A stretch of 17,866 bases of DNA, from contig CALZLE010000447.1 of assembly GCA_945788205.1 (NCBI GenBank), forward strand, positions 1 to 17,866. Direction: 5' to 3'. Below are positions 1 through 7,627 of the stretch, piece by piece; the first letter of the stretch is position 1, and every line of letters starts with the position of its first letter. Source of the stretch: an uncultured Desulfuromonadales bacterium. Its GTDB lineage: Bacteria > Desulfobacterota > Desulfuromonadia > Desulfuromonadales > Geopsychrobacteraceae. The notes beneath the pieces are model-generated. The model worked only from the letters and a program-made list of their open reading frames with translations, searched no databases and was not told where the DNA came from. The position numbers and the translations under genes are program-made.

Positions 1-1107
1 AAATACAATCTTTTACAGCGGGATACTGCTTCACAGGCTCGCCGTGGGCGGATGACAACGGCACGTGGGGTGATCGAAACTCCCGTTTTTATGCCCGTCG
101 GAACGCAAGGCACCGTGAAGGGACTGTTGCCCGAGGCTCTCAAAGAGATCGGTGCACAGATCATTCTTGCGAATACTTATCATCTGTACCTGCGGCCGGG
201 GCACAAACTGGTTAAGCAGTTCGGTGGGTTGCATAAGTTCATGAACTGGGATCGGCCGATTTTGACCGACAGCGGCGGGTTTCAGGTTTTCAGCCTCGGC
301 GATCTGCGAAAAATTACCGAAGAAGGTGCCGCCTTTCAGTCGCATATTGATGGTAGCAAGCATATGCTGACCCCGGAGCTGTCGATTGAAATTCAGCAGG
401 CACTTGGTTCGGACATCATTATGGTGTTTGATGAGTGCATTCCGCACCCGGCGGAACGAGCCTATGTGGTCGATTCAACCAATCGTTCGGCACGCTGGGC
501 GAAACGCTGTCGGGATGTGATGCCAGCTGGCTCCTCTGCTTCGGCACTCTTCGGGATTGTGCAGGGCGGGATGGAGCTGGAGCTGCGTAAGCAGAGCGCC
601 GAGCAATTGATCGAAATCGGCTTTGAAGGTTACGCCCTTGGGGGGCTTTCGGTCGGTGAAGAGGCGTCGATCATGTATGACATGATGGAGTATAGTCTGC
701 CCCTGTTGCCACAGGATAAACCCCGCTATGTGATGGGTGTTGGTACCCCGGAAAATTTAGTCGAGGGTGTAGCGCGTGGTTGTGATATGTTTGACTGCGT
801 TATGCCGACGCGGAATGCGCGCAACGGCAATCTGTTCACCAGTTTTGGCAAAATCAGTATCAAGCAGGCACGCTATCGCGAAGATAACGAGCCGCTTGAT
901 CCTGCGTGTGATTGCTATGTTTGTCGCAACTACAGTCGGGCTTATTTGCGCCATCTTTATACGAGCGGAGAAATTCTTTCATCAGTACTTAACACGCACC
1001 ATAATCTTTACTATTATCAGCAGCTCATGGCCGGAATCAGGGAATCGCTTGAAAAAGGTTGCTTTTCCGAATTTCGGTCGGATTTTTATCAAAAACGAAA
1101 TCAGTAG
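1..1107 (+). CDS. tgt: Queuine tRNA-ribosyltransferase (Tgt), 5' end cut by window edge
   Basis: Tgt exchanges guanine 34 of GUN-anticodon tRNAs for the queuosine precursor preQ1. The frame is open from base 1 (visible residues begin KYNLLQRDTA), so the ATG at 52 is internal. The true initiator probably lies only a codon or so before the window, because this is how the family normally begins. Using visible numbering, the base-binding DSGGFQ motif is at 90-95, GIVQGG at 185-190 and GGLSVGE near 214. The nucleophile is the Asp of FDCV at 265, followed by PTRNARNG. The zinc site is complete: C303, C305, C308 and H334 in the CxCx2Cx25H spacing. The 368 visible residues match the usual bacterial length of about 370-375. 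tgt next to yajC-secD-secF is a widespread bacterial order, and yajC follows after 62 bp, so co-transcription is likely. Identification is certain; only the first codon(s) are missing. Confidence 0.97.
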   Translation, partial: KYNLLQRDTASQARRGRMTTARGVIETPVFMPVGTQGTVKGLLPEALKEIGAQIILANTYHLYLRPGHKLVKQFGGLHKFMNWDRPILTDSGGFQVFSLGDLRKITEEGAAFQSHIDGSKHMLTPELSIEIQQALGSDIIMVFDECIPHPAERAYVVDSTNRSARWAKRCRDVMPAGSSASALFGIVQGGMELELRKQSAEQLIEIGFEGYALGGLSVGEEASIMYDMMEYSLPLLPQDKPRYVMGVGTPENLVEGVARGCDMFDCVMPTRNARNGNLFTSFGKISIKQARYREDNEPLDPACDCYVCRNYSRAYLRHLYTSGEILSSVLNTHHNLYYYQQLMAGIRESLEKGCFSEFRSDFYQKRNQ

Positions 1108-1169
1108 TCTTTTTATTATTGTCAGTTGCTTTTTTTGGCACTGAACACGCAAAGGGAGGAACCCAACTT

Positions 1170-1478
1170 ATGGCAACAGAAGCATTTGCAATGGCAGGGA
1201 ACGCAGCAGCACAAGGTCAGCAGGGTGGTTACGAAGGTATCATCATGCTGGTTGCAATGTTTGCAATTTTTTACTTTCTGCTGATCCGTCCGCAGCAAAA
1301 GCGGGCTAAGCAACATAAAGAATTGGTAACGAATGTCAAGGCGGGCGATCAGATCGTCACTGCTGGTGGTATTCATGGAAAAATTGTATCGGTCGAAGAT
1401 GAAACAATCGCTATCGAGGTTGCAACCGGTGTCAAAATCAAAATGAATCGTTCGTCCATTACCGAGATCAAGCAATAG
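1170..1478 (+). CDS. yajC: Sec translocon accessory subunit YajC
   Basis: YajC is a small inner-membrane protein that associates with SecD and SecF in the SecDF-YajC accessory complex of the SecYEG translocon. The 102-residue product has a short Ala/Gln/Gly-rich N-terminus. One transmembrane helix (about residues 23-41) ends in the family-typical LLIRPQQKRAKQH. A cytoplasmic domain follows, containing GDQIVTAGGIHGKI and ending in ITEIKQ. The frame is open back to 1059, inside tgt. The ATG at 1170 is chosen because AGGGAGGA sits just upstream (about 1153-1160), and because YajC homologues begin close to the transmembrane helix. It lies 62 bp after tgt and 126 bp before secD, all on one strand. 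Confidence 0.95.
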   Translation: MATEAFAMAGNAAAQGQQGGYEGIIMLVAMFAIFYFLLIRPQQKRAKQHKELVTNVKAGDQIVTAGGIHGKIVSVEDETIAIEVATGVKIKMNRSSITEIKQ

Positions 1479-1489
1479 CCTTTTGCCCG

Positions 1490-1515
1490 ATCGGACGACA
1501 AACCGATGGTTTTTT
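1490..1515 (+). terminator. Weak terminator-like hairpin between yajC and secD
   Basis: A 5-bp stem (ATCGG at 1490-1494, CCGAT at 1503-1507) with an 8-nt loop is followed two bases later by six T (1510-1515). The stem is short. If functional it would be an attenuator or partial terminator that lowers secD/secF transcription relative to yajC. The rest of the 126-bp gap shows no convincing promoter: a TTGATG (1540) and TAACAT (1565) pair is spaced 19 bp apart. Confidence 0.25.
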
Positions 1516-1604
1516 GACCAAAACCTGTTTCAGCGAAACTTGATGTGCTTTTCGCTACTCCGGGTAACATTGTCAGTTGATGCCTAAAGGGAGAAACGAC
1601 ACAG

Positions 1605-3203
1605 ATGTCCAATAGTCTAAAATTCAGGGGTGTACTGGTTCTGCTCTGCTTACTCCTGTCACTCTTTGCCATGGCTCCGTCCCTTATGCGGAACAGCCTG
1701 CCGCAGTGGTGGCTTGATACCTTCGACCCGATTCAGCTCGGCCTTGATTTGCAGGGCGGAATGCATCTGGTTTTAGGGGTGGATGTTGATAAGGCGGTCG
1801 AAAGCCGTATTGACACCGTTATTGATCAGGCAGAAACTCAGTTGCGCGAAAAAGATATTATCTTCAAGCGGATTGAACGTCGGCAGGGGGATCGACTGGT
1901 TATCCTTGTTTACGATAATGAGGAAGGGACCAAGGTCGATACACTGATGACCGAAAACTTCCCATCCCTCGAAGCTGAGACCTTTGACGGGGCCGGTGGG
2001 TATATCGAAAAACATTACCGCTTGAGTGATAGCGAGATTGCCAATGTCAAGGATTACGCTGTTCGGCAGGCGCTCGAAACCATGCGGAATCGGGTTGATC
2101 AATTCGGTGTTTCTGAGCCGACTCTGCAACGCCAGAGCGGCAATCGGATTTTAATTCAGCTGCCAGGCGTCAAAGATCCCAAACGGGCTATCGATCTGCT
2201 CGGGAAAACTGCGCGACTTGAATTTAAAATGGTCGCTGAAGATGCCAACGTACAGGACGCCATTGCTGGTAAACTACCGGACGGGACTCAGTTACTTTAC
2301 GAGCGCAATCTCAACCGTTCGACCGGCGCGGTCACTGAAAATCCGCTGGTGGTTGTCGATAAGACAGTGCTGACTGGTGATCTGCTCTCCGATGCGAATG
2401 TGCGGATCGATACCCGCTTTAACGAGCCTTACGTGGCCATCGACTTCAATGCGGTTGGTGCCAAACGTTTCGACCAGATCACTGCTGCCAATGTCGGCAA
2501 GCGGATGGCGATTGTGCTTGATGATACCGTCTATTCGGCTCCGGTGATCCGCGAGCGTATCGCTGGTGGTAGTGCACAGATCTCAGGCTCCTTTACCTCT
2601 CAGGAAGCAACAGACTTGGCGATCGTACTGCGGGCTGGTTCTTTGCCCGCGCCGGTTAAGATCCTTGAAAATCGGACAGTCGGCCCCTCCCTTGGTCAAG
2701 ACTCTATCGACAAGGGGATTAAGTCGATCATGATAGGTGGCCTGCTGGTGATCATCGCCATGGTGATTTACTATCAGCTATCCGGGATCGTCGCTGTCAC
2801 CGCCCTGGTCCTTAACCTGATGTTTATCTCTGCAATGCTGTCGCTGTTCGGTGCGACCCTGACTCTACCGGGTCTGGCCGGTATCGTATTGACAGTCGGT
2901 ATGGCGGTTGATGCCAACGTGCTGATCTTTGAACGAATCCGTGAAGAATTGCGGCTCGGGAAAGCACCAAAGTTGGCGTTAGATGCGGGTTACGGTAAAG
3001 CATTCTTGACCATTATCGATGCCAACCTGACGACTCTGTTGGCGGCACTGGTGCTGTTCCAGTTCGGGACGGGTCCGGTGCGTGGCTTTGCTGTCACCTT
3101 GTCGATCGGTATTATCGCTTCGTTGTTTACCGCGATCTTCGTTTCACGCGTTGTTTTCGACTTTTTCCTGCAGGGCCGCGATGTTAAGCGGCTTAGTATA
3201 TAA
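1605..3203 (+). CDS. secD: Protein translocase subunit SecD
   Basis: SecD, with SecF, uses the proton-motive force to help pull exported proteins through SecYEG on the periplasmic side. The 532-residue protein has an N-terminal transmembrane helix (about 8-28). The conserved GLDLQGGMHLVLGVD follows at 46-60. A large periplasmic region of about 330 residues includes the P1 head. The C-terminal helices begin near 372. RAGSLPAPV is at 343-351, just before them, and VGMAVDANVLIFERIREE is at 431-448. D436 in the AVDANV motif corresponds to the Asp implicated in proton transport. Length fits non-enteric SecD, which is shorter than the E. coli protein. A GGGAG ribosome site lies at 1589-1593. The TAA stop overlaps the secF ribosome site, pointing to coupled expression. 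Confidence 0.97.
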   Translation: MSNSLKFRGVLVLLCLLLSLFAMAPSLMRNSLPQWWLDTFDPIQLGLDLQGGMHLVLGVDVDKAVESRIDTVIDQAETQLREKDIIFKRIERRQGDRLVILVYDNEEGTKVDTLMTENFPSLEAETFDGAGGYIEKHYRLSDSEIANVKDYAVRQALETMRNRVDQFGVSEPTLQRQSGNRILIQLPGVKDPKRAIDLLGKTARLEFKMVAEDANVQDAIAGKLPDGTQLLYERNLNRSTGAVTENPLVVVDKTVLTGDLLSDANVRIDTRFNEPYVAIDFNAVGAKRFDQITAANVGKRMAIVLDDTVYSAPVIRERIAGGSAQISGSFTSQEATDLAIVLRAGSLPAPVKILENRTVGPSLGQDSIDKGIKSIMIGGLLVIIAMVIYYQLSGIVAVTALVLNLMFISAMLSLFGATLTLPGLAGIVLTVGMAVDANVLIFERIREELRLGKAPKLALDAGYGKAFLTIIDANLTTLLAALVLFQFGTGPVRGFAVTLSIGIIASLFTAIFVSRVVFDFFLQGRDVKRLSI

Positions 3204-3217
3204 GGAGGCTTAACGGC

Positions 3218-4132
3218 ATGCAGCTGATCAAGCCGGATACAAATATCGATTTTGTTGGTAAGCGCAAGTTCGCGCTGGTTGTTTCTGCGGTTCTGATTTT
3301 AATCGGACTCGCTTCGCTGACAGTGAAGGGCGGCCCGGATTATGGTATCGATTTCGCTGGCGGTACTTTGGTCCAGGTTCAGTTTGCTGAAGACACTGAC
3401 CCGGCAGCGATAAAAAATGCCCTGAGTGGAATTGAACTTGGCAGTCTTGTCGTTCAGTCCTTCGGTGATAATCAGAATGAATTCCTGATTCGGGTTGAGA
3501 ATACCTCAGGTGAGTTGCAGGGGCTTTCCGGACAGATTCAAGCGGCGCTGGAAGCGACTTACAAAGAAGGTACGGTTGATATCCGTCGCGTCGAGATGGT
3601 CGGGCCTCAGGTTGGCAAAGACTTGCGTAGCAAAGGGATCAAGGCGATTCTTTATGCCATGCTCGGCATCCTGGCTTACATCTCCTGGCGTTTCGAGTTC
3701 CGTTTTGCGGTCGGCGCAATTGTCGCTCTTTGTCACGATGTTCTGATTACCCTGGGGGCCTTCAGTGTTTTCGGTAAAGAGATTGATCTGCCGATTATTG
3801 CCGCATTTTTGGCAATCATCGGTTATTCCCTCAACGATACGATCATCGTCTACGACCGAATCCGTGAAAACCTCGGCAAGCACAATAAGGAATCCTTCCC
3901 CTTTATTGTCAATCGTAGCGTCAATGAAACCCTGTCGCGGACTCTGTTGACCTCCGGCACCACGCTGTTGGTTGTCTTGGCGCTGTTTATTCTCGGCGGC
4001 GGGGTGATTCATAACTTCGCTTTTGCTATGCTGGTAGGTGTGTTGATCGGAACTTACTCGTCAATTTTTGTCGCCAGCCCGGTTCTGATTTTCTGGGAAG
4101 AGCGTAAAAAAGCTTCCGCCAAGAAAGCATAG
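3218..4132 (+). CDS. secF: Protein translocase subunit SecF
   Basis: SecF is the partner of SecD in proton-driven late-stage protein export. The 304-residue product has a first transmembrane helix at about 17-36. The family motif DYGIDFAGGT is at 41-50, and a short periplasmic domain runs to about 130. Five C-terminal helices start at about 142. The motif GYSLNDTIIVYDRIRENLG at 202-220 carries D213, equivalent to the SecF proton-path Asp. The tail is basic (EERKKASAKKA), as expected for a cytoplasmic end. A strong AAGGAGG site (3202-3208) overlaps the end of secD with only 14 bp between the genes, so the two are surely one transcription unit. Length is normal. Confidence 0.97.
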   Translation: MQLIKPDTNIDFVGKRKFALVVSAVLILIGLASLTVKGGPDYGIDFAGGTLVQVQFAEDTDPAAIKNALSGIELGSLVVQSFGDNQNEFLIRVENTSGELQGLSGQIQAALEATYKEGTVDIRRVEMVGPQVGKDLRSKGIKAILYAMLGILAYISWRFEFRFAVGAIVALCHDVLITLGAFSVFGKEIDLPIIAAFLAIIGYSLNDTIIVYDRIRENLGKHNKESFPFIVNRSVNETLSRTLLTSGTTLLVVLALFILGGGVIHNFAFAMLVGVLIGTYSSIFVASPVLIFWEERKKASAKKA

Positions 4133-4149
4133 CAAGTGGAGGATAAGGT

Positions 4150-4725
4150 ATGAAAAAAGAGACGATTTTACTGGTTGTAATTTCGTTAATTGTCGGTGGC
4201 TTGATTGCTGTTATCTTCACGAATATGCAAAACAAGTCGGCGAATACTGCCGGTTCCTCTGGTGCTCCGGCATCAGCTCCGGCGGTCAATTATCAACAGC
4301 AGATCAGTATGCTGGAAGGAATTGTTGCTAAAGAGCCGGCAAATCGGAATGCCTGGGTTCAACTGGGGCACAATTATTTTGATTCTGAGCAGCCGATGAA
4401 GGCGATCGAAGCCTACGACAAAGCGCTGGCGATAAATCGATTTGATGCGAACGTCTTGACCGACCAAGGGGTTATGTATCGTCGCCTGGGTTGGTTTGAC
4501 AAGGCCATCAAGAATTTCGAAGAGGCTAATAGCCAGAGCCCGAATCATCAGCAGAGTCTCTATAATCTCGGAATTGTTTATCGCTACGATTTGCAGGATT
4601 TTCCCAAAGCGATTGAAACTTGGGAAAAATTCCTCGCCATTAATCCCGGAGGGGCCGGGGCCGCTCAGGTTCGTGCTGAGCTGGAAGTTCTCAAAAAACA
4701 CCCGTCAGCCCAACAACCACAATAG
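4150..4725 (+). CDS. Membrane-anchored tetratricopeptide repeat protein
   Basis: The 191-residue protein has one N-terminal uncleaved hydrophobic segment (about residues 5-24). A low-complexity Ser/Ala/Pro linker (28-46) follows, then three tetratricopeptide repeats at about 66-97, 100-131 and 134-167. These carry typical W..LG..Y and A...YDKALAIN patterns. The topology suggests a periplasmic TPR domain tethered to the inner membrane, used to bind a partner protein. It resembles the TPR part of CcmH/NrfG-like proteins, but the genes expected beside a cytochrome-maturation factor are absent, so no function is assigned. It starts 17 bp after secF with a GTGGAGG ribosome site (4136-4142) and is followed at once by a strong terminator, making it the last gene of the sec transcript. 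Its neighbours hint at a role in export or envelope assembly, by context only. Confidence 0.85.
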   Translation: MKKETILLVVISLIVGGLIAVIFTNMQNKSANTAGSSGAPASAPAVNYQQQISMLEGIVAKEPANRNAWVQLGHNYFDSEQPMKAIEAYDKALAINRFDANVLTDQGVMYRRLGWFDKAIKNFEEANSQSPNHQQSLYNLGIVYRYDLQDFPKAIETWEKFLAINPGGAGAAQVRAELEVLKKHPSAQQPQ

Positions 4726-4730
4726 TTTCC

Positions 4731-4764
4731 ACTCAGGCCGGGGTTTGCTCCGGCCTGAGTTTTT
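4731..4764 (+). terminator. Intrinsic terminator ending the tgt-sec-TPR unit
   Basis: There is a perfect 11-bp GC-rich stem (ACTCAGGCCGG at 4731-4741, CCGGCCTGAGT at 4750-4760). The loop is 8 nt and a run of five T (4760-4764) closes it. It begins five bases after the TPR stop codon. The next ATG is only six bases beyond the T run. Confidence 0.92.
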
Positions 4765-4770
4765 GAGACC

Positions 4771-5646
4771 ATGTTGAATTTCATTACCTTGTCAGCTGTG
4801 CGTTTATTCTTTTTTCTGCTTGCTTGCAGTCTGTTGTCCTGTGTGCCGAAGCCGGTTGTGCGTGGTGAGTTACAGGGACAAATTAAGTGGCAGGGAGAGG
4901 TTCACGTTCAGGGAGATGTTATTCTTGCCGAGGGCTCAGTTCTAACCATTGCTCCCGGCACCAAAGTTGTTTTTCTGCCGCTTCCGGATGCGATGGATGA
5001 TCTAAACCAGCACCCTTACTTTCCCGGCAGTGAAATTATAGTTCGTGGTCAGATTATCGCTCAGGGAACTGCTCGTGAGCCAATTCAGTTTCAGTTTGTC
5101 GATCCCACGGCCGAACCTGGAAGTTGGGGAGGGCTGAACATTGAAGGTTCAGAACGAGCCCACTTCGAGTTCTGTATTTTCCGTCAATCTGACAGTGCTA
5201 TTCACGCCCGCAATTCCTGGGTCGTGGTAGAAAACTGCTTGTTTGAACACAATCTGGTTGGCATCCGTTTCCACGACACCAATATTCTGATCGAGAAAAA
5301 TCTGCTGCAAAACAACGATGCTGGCATCCGTTTTCATTTCGGCTCACCGGTTATCTGCAAAAATCTATTGCGCAACAATGGCAAGGGATTGTTCATTACC
5401 TCTGAACCACGTGAATATACTATTGAGAACAATAGTTTTATTGGCAACTCTCCCTACGAAGTCAGCCTCGGTGAAGGGGTACAGGAAGCGGTTGTGCTGA
5501 AGAATAATTTCTGGGGTAAGCAGACCACGGCCAGCTTACCGGGTAAATTGTATGATGGTCGGAAGGACGATTGGTTGGGAACGGTCGATTTTCTGCCAAT
5601 GAGATCGATTCCAGACCCTGATGTGGGGGGGCAATGGAACCGATAA
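4771..5646 (+). CDS. Right-handed beta-helix lipoprotein
   Basis: The 291-residue product starts with a lipoprotein signal: a hydrophobic stretch rich in Phe and Leu ending in the lipobox LLSC, with C24 as the acylated cysteine. The mature part begins with a strand-rich region (WQGEVHVQGDVILAEGSVLT, about 40-59) typical of the opening turn of solenoid proteins. From about 120 to 245 follow repeating turns with the pattern N.F..N..GI.F (ENCLFEHNLVGIRF, KNLLQNNDAGIRF, KNLLRNNGKGLFI, ENNSFIGNSPYEV). These are parallel beta-helix repeats of the NosD/pectate-lyase-like type. No catalytic residues were recognised, so it may be a structural, carbohydrate-binding or enzymatic envelope protein. The start is unsure: the ATG at 4771 has no clear ribosome site and lies directly behind a terminator. 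A GTG at 4798, which keeps a shorter signal, also lacks one. The 3' end overlaps recJ by 13 bp. Confidence 0.8.
   Translation: MLNFITLSAVRLFFFLLACSLLSCVPKPVVRGELQGQIKWQGEVHVQGDVILAEGSVLTIAPGTKVVFLPLPDAMDDLNQHPYFPGSEIIVRGQIIAQGTAREPIQFQFVDPTAEPGSWGGLNIEGSERAHFEFCIFRQSDSAIHARNSWVVVENCLFEHNLVGIRFHDTNILIEKNLLQNNDAGIRFHFGSPVICKNLLRNNGKGLFITSEPREYTIENNSFIGNSPYEVSLGEGVQEAVVLKNNFWGKQTTASLPGKLYDGRKDDWLGTVDFLPMRSIPDPDVGGQWNR
5625..5631 (+). promoter_or_regulatory. Seven-G tract acting as recJ ribosome-binding region
   Basis: A run of seven G lies just upstream of the recJ ATG at 5634, with no better Shine-Dalgarno sequence present. It also encodes part of the last residues of the beta-helix lipoprotein. 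Translation of recJ is therefore probably coupled to, or fed by, the upstream reading frame. Mononucleotide runs of this length can slip in replication. Confidence 0.4.
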
Positions 5647-7355
5647 CAAAGCGCAAATGGACGTTGCGTGCTGAGCAGCCGAGCCTGGTGGAAACAGCTA
5701 ACCTTGCTGCGTCATTGGAGATTCAGCCACTAACAGCGCGGGCACTGCTGTTGCGTGGAATCGGTACGGCAGAACAGGGTCAGGATTACCTGCATGCGCG
5801 ACTGTCAGCATTGCCCGATCCCGATTTATTGCCCGACATGGCAATTGCCTGTACCCGTTTGGAGCAAGCGCTGGTACGCGGCGAAAAGATTGCCGTGCAT
5901 GGTGATTATGATGTCGATGGTATAACCGGTTGCACCCTGCTGGTCGAGACATTACGCAGCCTTGGTGGGTTGGTCGAATATCACATTCCGTTGCGGATGA
6001 AGGACGGATACGGTCTCTCTGCCGATGCTATCCGGGCGGCACGGGAGAACGGTTGTGATCTCGTTGTTTCGGTCGATTGCGGCGTCTCAGCACATGCAGA
6101 AGCTGATCTGGCTTCCGAGCTTGGGATTGACCTGATCATTACCGATCATCATCAACCGCCCGAAGAACTCCCGGTCTGTCTTGCGCTGGTCAATCCACAC
6201 TTGCCGACCAATCGTTTTCCTTGGCAAGAACTTTCCGGGGTTGGCGTCGCTTTTTTTCTCCTCGTTGGTTTGCGGCGTCGTTTGCGCGAGAATGGATTTT
6301 TTACCCATCTTCCTGAGCCGGACCTGAGGCAAGGCCTGGACCTGGTGGCACTTGGAACGATTGCCGACATTGTCCCACTTGGTGGCGTTAACCGAATTCT
6401 GGTGCGGGCTGGCTTGCAGTTGCTTGATCAAGGCGCGCGACAGGGCGTAGCTGCGTTAAAGAAAGTGGCTGATGTTAAACACGTCAGTTGTGGGGTCGTT
6501 GGTTTCCGCTTGGCTCCGCGCCTGAATGCCGCTGGTCGACTGGAAGATGCTGCGCTTGGTGTTAAGCTGCTGCTCGGAAACGATCAGCAGGAACTTATCG
6601 AATTAGCGGAGTTGCTTGATGGTTTCAATCAGGATCGGCAGAAACTTGAACAGCAGACCCTCGAGCAGGCGCTGGCGATTCTGGATGAGCAGGAATCGGA
6701 TTCTCAACACAGCATCGTTTTAGCGGATGAGCGCTGGCATTCCGGAGTTATTGGGATAGTCGCCAGCCGGTTGGTGGAACGTTATTATCGGCCGACGGTT
6801 TTGATTGCTCTGGAAAATGGGCAGGGGAAAGGCTCCTGTCGTTCGATCAGTGGTTTTCATCTGCACCGGGCTTTGCAGCATTGCACGGATTCTCTTATCG
6901 GATTCGGTGGTCATGCGATGGCGGCTGGATTGTCGCTTGATGAGACTAATCTAGACATTTTTCGTTCCGACTTCGAGCAGGTCTGCCAGGAAAATCTTTC
7001 TGCAGAAGGACTGATTCCTGCAACTTCTCATGATGGGGAATGTCGACTGGATGATTTAACGTTACCGCAGGTTGAGGAATTAGGGCTGCTGCAGCCGTTC
7101 GGGGCGGGTAATCCTCAGCCGGTTTTTTACAGCAATGATTGCCGGGTGCTGTCCCCCAGAATTCTCAGTGATAAACATCTCAAGTTTGATGTTGAGCAGG
7201 ATGGTTTTCGCATCGGTTGTATCGCTTTCGGGATGGCTGAACGCTTCGACGAGTTGACCGGCGAGGTGACCTTGTTGTTTCGCCCGGAAATTAATACGTG
7301 GCGCGGACAACAATCGGTTCAGTTACAGGTTGTTGATTTTCGCCCGCGGGAATAG
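5634..7355 (+). CDS. recJ: Single-stranded-DNA-specific 5'-3' exonuclease RecJ
   Basis: RecJ degrades single-stranded DNA 5' to 3' in recombination repair (RecF pathway), mismatch repair and base excision repair. The 573 residues match the usual ~570-580. The DHH-family metal motifs are all present: motif I GDYDVDG at 90-96, motif II VDCG at 147-150, the DHH signature at 171-173, and motif IV GTIADIVPL at 241-249 with D245. FRLAPRLNAAGR at 291-302 is the conserved link region. The DHHA1 domain follows, with SCRSISGFHLH at 401-411 and GFGGHAMAAG at 423-432. LLQPFGAGNPQPVF (485-498) opens the C-terminal OB-like domain. It overlaps the preceding lipoprotein gene by 13 bp in another frame. No disruption is seen, and identification is secure. 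Confidence 0.97.
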   Translation: MEPITKRKWTLRAEQPSLVETANLAASLEIQPLTARALLLRGIGTAEQGQDYLHARLSALPDPDLLPDMAIACTRLEQALVRGEKIAVHGDYDVDGITGCTLLVETLRSLGGLVEYHIPLRMKDGYGLSADAIRAARENGCDLVVSVDCGVSAHAEADLASELGIDLIITDHHQPPEELPVCLALVNPHLPTNRFPWQELSGVGVAFFLLVGLRRRLRENGFFTHLPEPDLRQGLDLVALGTIADIVPLGGVNRILVRAGLQLLDQGARQGVAALKKVADVKHVSCGVVGFRLAPRLNAAGRLEDAALGVKLLLGNDQQELIELAELLDGFNQDRQKLEQQTLEQALAILDEQESDSQHSIVLADERWHSGVIGIVASRLVERYYRPTVLIALENGQGKGSCRSISGFHLHRALQHCTDSLIGFGGHAMAAGLSLDETNLDIFRSDFEQVCQENLSAEGLIPATSHDGECRLDDLTLPQVEELGLLQPFGAGNPQPVFYSNDCRVLSPRILSDKHLKFDVEQDGFRIGCIAFGMAERFDELTGEVTLLFRPEINTWRGQQSVQLQVVDFRPRE

Positions 7356-7392
7356 GCATAATGACTCACGGCTGTTCTTAAACAGACTTATG

Positions 7393-7400
7393 AAGGAGGT
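7393..7400 (+). promoter_or_regulatory. Strong Shine-Dalgarno selecting a GTG start
   Basis: AAGGAGGT is a full match to the anti-Shine-Dalgarno sequence. It lies five bases before the GTG at 7406. An ATG at 7390 overlaps this site in a different frame and has no ribosome site of its own, so the GTG is the supported start. Confidence 0.8.
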
Positions 7401-7405
7401 CCACT

Positions 7406-7573
7406 GTGAGCATTCTCAATTTGATCCTGGCGATTTTGTTGCCCCCGGTCGGTGCTTTCCTGCAAGTCGGACTGACAAAACACTTTGTCATTAATATCAT
7501 TCTTACCTGCTTCGGTTATCTTCCCGGGAGTATCCATGCCGTTTGGCTGGTTGTTGCCAATAAAAAGGGTTGA
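7406..7573 (+). CDS. YqaE/Pmp3 family small membrane protein (GTG start)
   Basis: A 55-residue frame starts at GTG 7406 behind a perfect AAGGAGGT and ends with TGA at 7571-7573. It has two hydrophobic helices (about 3-22 and 28-50). The family hallmarks are ILLPPVGAFLQVG (10-22) and ILTCFGYLPGSIHAVWLV (32-49), followed by a short basic tail. These match the Pmp3/YqaE (UPF0057) proteolipid family. Members in bacteria, yeast and plants are linked to salt, cold or membrane stress and to membrane potential. The biochemical role in bacteria is not settled. It sits 50 bp after recJ and just before a terminator, so it may be the last gene of that transcript or have its own promoter; none is obvious. 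Length matches the family (50-60 residues). Confidence 0.92.
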   Translation: MSILNLILAILLPPVGAFLQVGLTKHFVINIILTCFGYLPGSIHAVWLVVANKKG

Positions 7574-7590
7574 TTTCGTATTTGACGAAT

Positions 7591-7627
7591 AAAGCGGGCC
7601 ACCAATCAGGGTCGCCCGCTTTTTTTT
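7591..7627 (+). terminator. Intrinsic terminator after the Pmp3-like gene
   Basis: The stem AAAGCGGGC (7591-7599) pairs perfectly with GCCCGCTTT (7614-7622) around a 14-nt loop. Eight T follow (7620-7627). It lies between converging genes, and the T run overlaps the stop codon of the leftward acetyltransferase. In the leftward direction the same stem is followed by TTTATT, so it may serve both strands, more weakly for the leftward one. Confidence 0.9.

Noticed and set aside
52..54. ATG at 52 as the start of tgt
   Set aside because: The frame is open to base 1 and the residues before it (KYNLLQRDTASQARRGR) belong to the conserved Tgt N-terminus.
1059..1169. Upstream extension of yajC into tgt
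   Set aside because: There is no ribosome site for the early ATG, whereas AGGGAGGA precedes the ATG at 1170; the extension is the shifted frame of the tgt 3' end.
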